From: Bacillota bacterium
GTDB taxonomy: Bacteria > Bacillota > Bacilli > Bacillales_B > DSM-18226
Direction: 5' to 3'
DNA length: 8,458 bases
Assembly: GCA_021821235.1 (NCBI GenBank)
Contig: JAKACS010000108.1
Coordinates: 1 to 8,458, forward strand
Below are positions 6,176-8,458 of this stretch, piece after piece (position 1 is the first letter of the stretch; every line of letters starts with the position of its first letter). The notes beneath the pieces were generated by a model. That model was not told the origin of the DNA, searched no databases, and saw only the letters and a program-made list of their open reading frames with translations. The position numbers and the translations under genes are program-made.

Positions 6176-6285
6176 CGCTAGACCTCCCTTTATAGTAATA
6201 GCCATATTTGAAAACCTTTATGCAGCTTGAGGGTAAAATTGGAAAACAGCCCTGTATAAAGGAGAGGTTTTTAATGGAACACCAC

Positions 6286-6312
6286 AAAAAAGGGCTCCCA
6301 TTTTGGGCACCC
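6286..6312 (-). terminator. Intrinsic terminator of the MHS transporter gene
   Basis: On the minus strand GGGTGCCCA (6312-6304) pairs with TGGGAGCCC (6300-6292) with one G-A mismatch and one T-G pair. The loop is 3 nt, followed by TTTTTT. It begins 23 nt after the ancestral (pre-frameshift) stop of the transporter but 147 nt after the present stop, which supports the reading of a recent frameshift. Confidence 0.85.
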
Positions 6313-6335
6313 CTGTTCTAGTCAACAGACTGTGG

Positions 6336-7644
6336 TCAAACAACCTTACGATGCAGCCTTTGAAATTGCGTTGGCAATTCTTCTTTTTTCATGAGAATTG
6401 CAGAAATTCCTGAAATGATCCCAATAACCACCAAATACACAGCAATTGGGATGAAACTGTTAAACTGATGGGTTAAAAAGGGCGGCAATGAACGGTGCAG
6501 GACCGCCAGCTACGATTCCAGCCGTTTGATATCCAAATGAAATTCCCGTATAGCGTACCTCTGTAGGGAACATTCCCGAGTATAAACCACCCTGAACAGC
6601 ATACATCGCTCCCCATACAACAGCAAGACTGATGGTTACCATCACGAACATACCGGTCTGGGAAGATCCCATGAAATAATAATACGGAAATGCAAATACA
6701 GCCAGGCCGAATGAGCCAAAAATATAAATAATCCTTTTACCGATTTTGTCAGACAAATAACCAATAAATGGAATTGTAAAAACAGTGATAAATGCGGCTA
6801 CATTGGTTGCGTTAATCGCTGAACCTTTTGAATACCCTAGCACAGTTGTTGCGTACGTTAACAAATAAGTTGTTAAAATATAGTAAGATGCATTTTCCGC
6901 AATCCTTGTGCCCATTACTTTTAAAAGCGGGCGCCAATGAAAGGTAAAAACTTCTTTTAATGGTGCCTCCGAAAGCTTTTCAGATGTTTTTGTTTCCGTA
7001 AACTCTTCTGAATCCTCAAGCCCGCGCGTGAAAAATAATACGATGGCAACAAGCACTAAAGTAAACAGAAACGGAATTCTCCAGCCAAACGTCAAGAAAT
7101 TGGCACTATTCGGATTTACAAGTTGGAAAGCAATTCCCCCTAACAACAATCCAAGCGGCAACCCCATTTGCGGAAGGCTTCCGTAAAAACCTCGTTTATG
7201 TTCCGGAGCACTTTCGGTTACTAGCAGCATGCCCCCTCCCCACTCGCCACCAAGGGCGATTCCTTGAATAAGCCGTAAAACCGTCAACAGAATCGGAGCC
7301 CAATACCCAATCGTCTCATAGCCTGGCAGTATACCCATTAACGCTGTTCCGATCCCCATCAAAGCAGTAGTAATAATTAAGGTCGTTTTTCTGCCTACGC
7401 GGTCACCAATTCTGGCAAAAATCATCGATCCGAAAGGCCTTGATAAAAATGCAATTGCAAACGTTGTGTACGAAAGTAGAAGTCCGGCAAAATTGCTCAT
7501 GTTGGGGAAAAATAAATGCGGGAAAACTAATGATGCTGCTGTTCCATATAAAAAGAAATCATACCATTCAAGCACACTGCCGCCGATACCACCGAATATG
7601 GCTTTTATCGGTATCTTTTTTTGCTCACCCGTCATTGTTGACAT
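6336..7644 (-). pseudogene. MHS-family (MFS) metabolite:H+ symporter, 3' end frameshifted
   Basis: The protein belongs to the metabolite:proton symporters (ProP/ShiA-type MFS). From ATG 7644 it shows EWYDF at 26-30, the MFS loop signature GDRVGRK at 80-86, GGEWGGG at 132-138 and a cytoplasmic loop near 208-232. ATG 7644 follows GGGGAGGG by 5 nt; the open frame upstream (to 7695) has no ribosome site. The present frame stops at 6460 after 394 residues (ALFNPSV). Removing one base in the T5A2 tract (6479-6473) continues as THQFNSFIPIAVYLVV, supplies TM12 and a basic tail, and ends at 6336 after 435 residues, the family's normal length. As it stands TM12 is missing, so the product is probably inactive. 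A sequencing error is the alternative. The gene lies 81 bp after mmsA, so an organic acid or related substrate is plausible but unproven. Confidence 0.85.
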
Positions 7645-7666
7645 AAAATCCCTCCCCTTTATTATC

Positions 7667-7721
7667 AAAAAAAGGCATCGAAAGAAAGGCATCACAATCT
7701 TAACTCTATCATGATGCCTCG
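7667..7721 (-). terminator. Terminator between mmsA and the MHS transporter, with two possible 3' arms
   Basis: On the minus strand the arm AGGCATCA (7719-7712), 6 nt after the mmsA stop, pairs over 8 bp with TGATGCCT (7694-7687), followed by TTCTTTC. A second copy, CGATGCCT (7680-7673), could pair over 7 bp and is followed by a much better run of seven T. Some read-through into the transporter is possible, since I see no strong separate promoter in the 81-bp gap. Confidence 0.65.
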
Positions 7722-7725
7722 ATTT

Positions 7726-8458
7726 TTAATGGCGCGCTGTCAGCATTTTTCTCCGCGTATAAAATTCAACCCCGTCACGTCCATTTGCATGCAAATCACC
7801 ATAAAATGATTTTTTATAGCCTGAAAATGGAAAAAAAGCCATTGGTGCTGGCACGCCTAAATTGACACCAAGCATGCCTGCATCGATTTCATCCCGGAAT
7901 TGTTTGATTGCTTTGGCACTGTCTGTAAACAGGCATGCGCCATTCGCAAAATCTGACTTATTGGCAATCTCGATTGCGTCTGTTAAACTATCCGCACGAA
8001 TAACTGAAAGAACCGGTGCAAAAATTTCATCTTTCCAAATTTTCATATCGGTCGTAACGTTATCAAAAATGGTTGGTCCCACAAAATATCCTTGCTCAAA
8101 TACTTCCGGATCTTTGCGGCCGTCACGAATCAGCTTCGCTCCCTCTTCCTCGCCACTTTCAATGGATTGGGCTGTTCGTTCCTTATGAGATTTGCGGATT
8201 ACCGGGCCTAAAAAAACACCTTTTTCAAGGCCATTGCCAATCGTCAAATCATCCGAAGCTTTTGCAAGGCGTTCAACCAATTTGTCCGCAATATCGCCTA
8301 CGGCCACAACAACTGAACAGGCCATGCAGCGTTCCCCTGCAGAACCAAAAGCTGCACCGATAATATTGGTTACTGCAGCATCAAGGTCGGCATCCGGAAG
8401 AACAATGGTATGATTTTTCGCGCCTGCCAGTGCCTGAACACGCTTGCGATTGGCCGCA
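7726..8458 (-). CDS. mmsA: Methylmalonate-semialdehyde dehydrogenase (CoA-acylating), C-terminal half
   Basis: The 5' part lies beyond the right edge; 243 C-terminal residues are visible, about half of a 480-490 residue protein. The catalytic cysteine is in GSAGERCMA (codon at 8328-8326). The visible [54 protein letters not shown] and [12 protein letters not shown] are hallmarks of the MmsA/IolA branch rather than general aldehyde dehydrogenases. These enzymes oxidise methylmalonate or malonate semialdehyde to propionyl- or acetyl-CoA with NAD and CoA, in valine, beta-alanine or myo-inositol breakdown. Which pathway applies here cannot be told, because the upstream genes are outside the window; iolA would be the name in an inositol operon. 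The frame is intact to its stop at 7726 and is followed by a terminator and the MHS transporter. Confidence 0.95.
   Translation of the reverse strand, partial: AANRKRVQALAGAKNHTIVLPDADLDAAVTNIIGAAFGSAGERCMACSVVVAVGDIADKLVERLAKASDDLTIGNGLEKGVFLGPVIRKSHKERTAQSIESGEEEGAKLIRDGRKDPEVFEQGYFVGPTIFDNVTTDMKIWKDEIFAPVLSVIRADSLTDAIEIANKSDFANGACLFTDSAKAIKQFRDEIDAGMLGVNLGVPAPMAFFPFSGYKKSFYGDLHANGRDGVEFYTRRKMLTARH

Noticed and set aside
7862..8413. Several plus-strand open frames over mmsA
   Set aside because: All are antisense shadows of the well-conserved dehydrogenase reading frame.

Overview
The window looks like chromosome of a low-GC Gram-positive member of the Bacillaceae. Supporting signs are a Bacillus-type GMP synthetase, two guanine-class purine riboswitches, a PurBox-like operator, a stressosome (RsbR-type) paralogue, a DUF2512 membrane protein, strong AGGAGG-like ribosome sites and U-tailed intrinsic terminators. 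I cannot name the species from sequence alone. Almost everything is on the minus strand; the only convincing plus-strand gene is the membrane-anchored thermonuclease at 4528-5664.

Positions 1-2077 form a guanine-nucleotide module, read on the minus strand from right to left. It has a sigma-A promoter (2048-2077), a guanine aptamer (1953-2021) with an overlapping terminator, guaA (278-1816), and a long inverted repeat. That repeat is both the guaA terminator and a PurR-type double PurBox. Next come a second promoter with TTGACA / 17 bp / TAAGAT (181-209), a second guanine aptamer (84-150) and a terminator (37-69). The second leader regulates a gene beyond the left edge; by synteny with Bacillus subtilis this is probably the hypoxanthine/guanine permease gene pbuG.

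Positions 2214-3480 hold a decayed gene and a repeat array. A NERD-domain (nuclease-related) protein gene is broken by a one-base frameshift in an A7 run and by an in-frame TAA; recognisable coding sequence continues past both lesions. Behind it lies a gene-free stretch with a 52-bp tandem repeat (three close copies and two diverged edge copies).

Positions 3441-5730 hold an RsbR-family stressosome paralogue (minus) and, divergently, a three-TM membrane-anchored SNase with a C-terminal excalibur motif (plus). A DUF2512 membrane protein (5726-6175, minus) converges on the nuclease gene, with back-to-back terminators between them.

Positions 6286-8458 hold a catabolic pair on the minus strand: the 3' half of a methylmalonate-semialdehyde dehydrogenase gene (mmsA/iolA), then a metabolite:H+ symporter (MHS family of the MFS). 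The transporter has a one-base frameshift that removes its last 45 residues including TM12; the ancestral stop lies just before a good terminator.

I found no clear new multi-gene system. The points most worth checking are the dual terminator/PurR operator, the unusual P1-terminator overlap in the guaA riboswitch, the two broken genes, the phosphosite substitution in the RsbR paralogue, and the 52-bp repeat.
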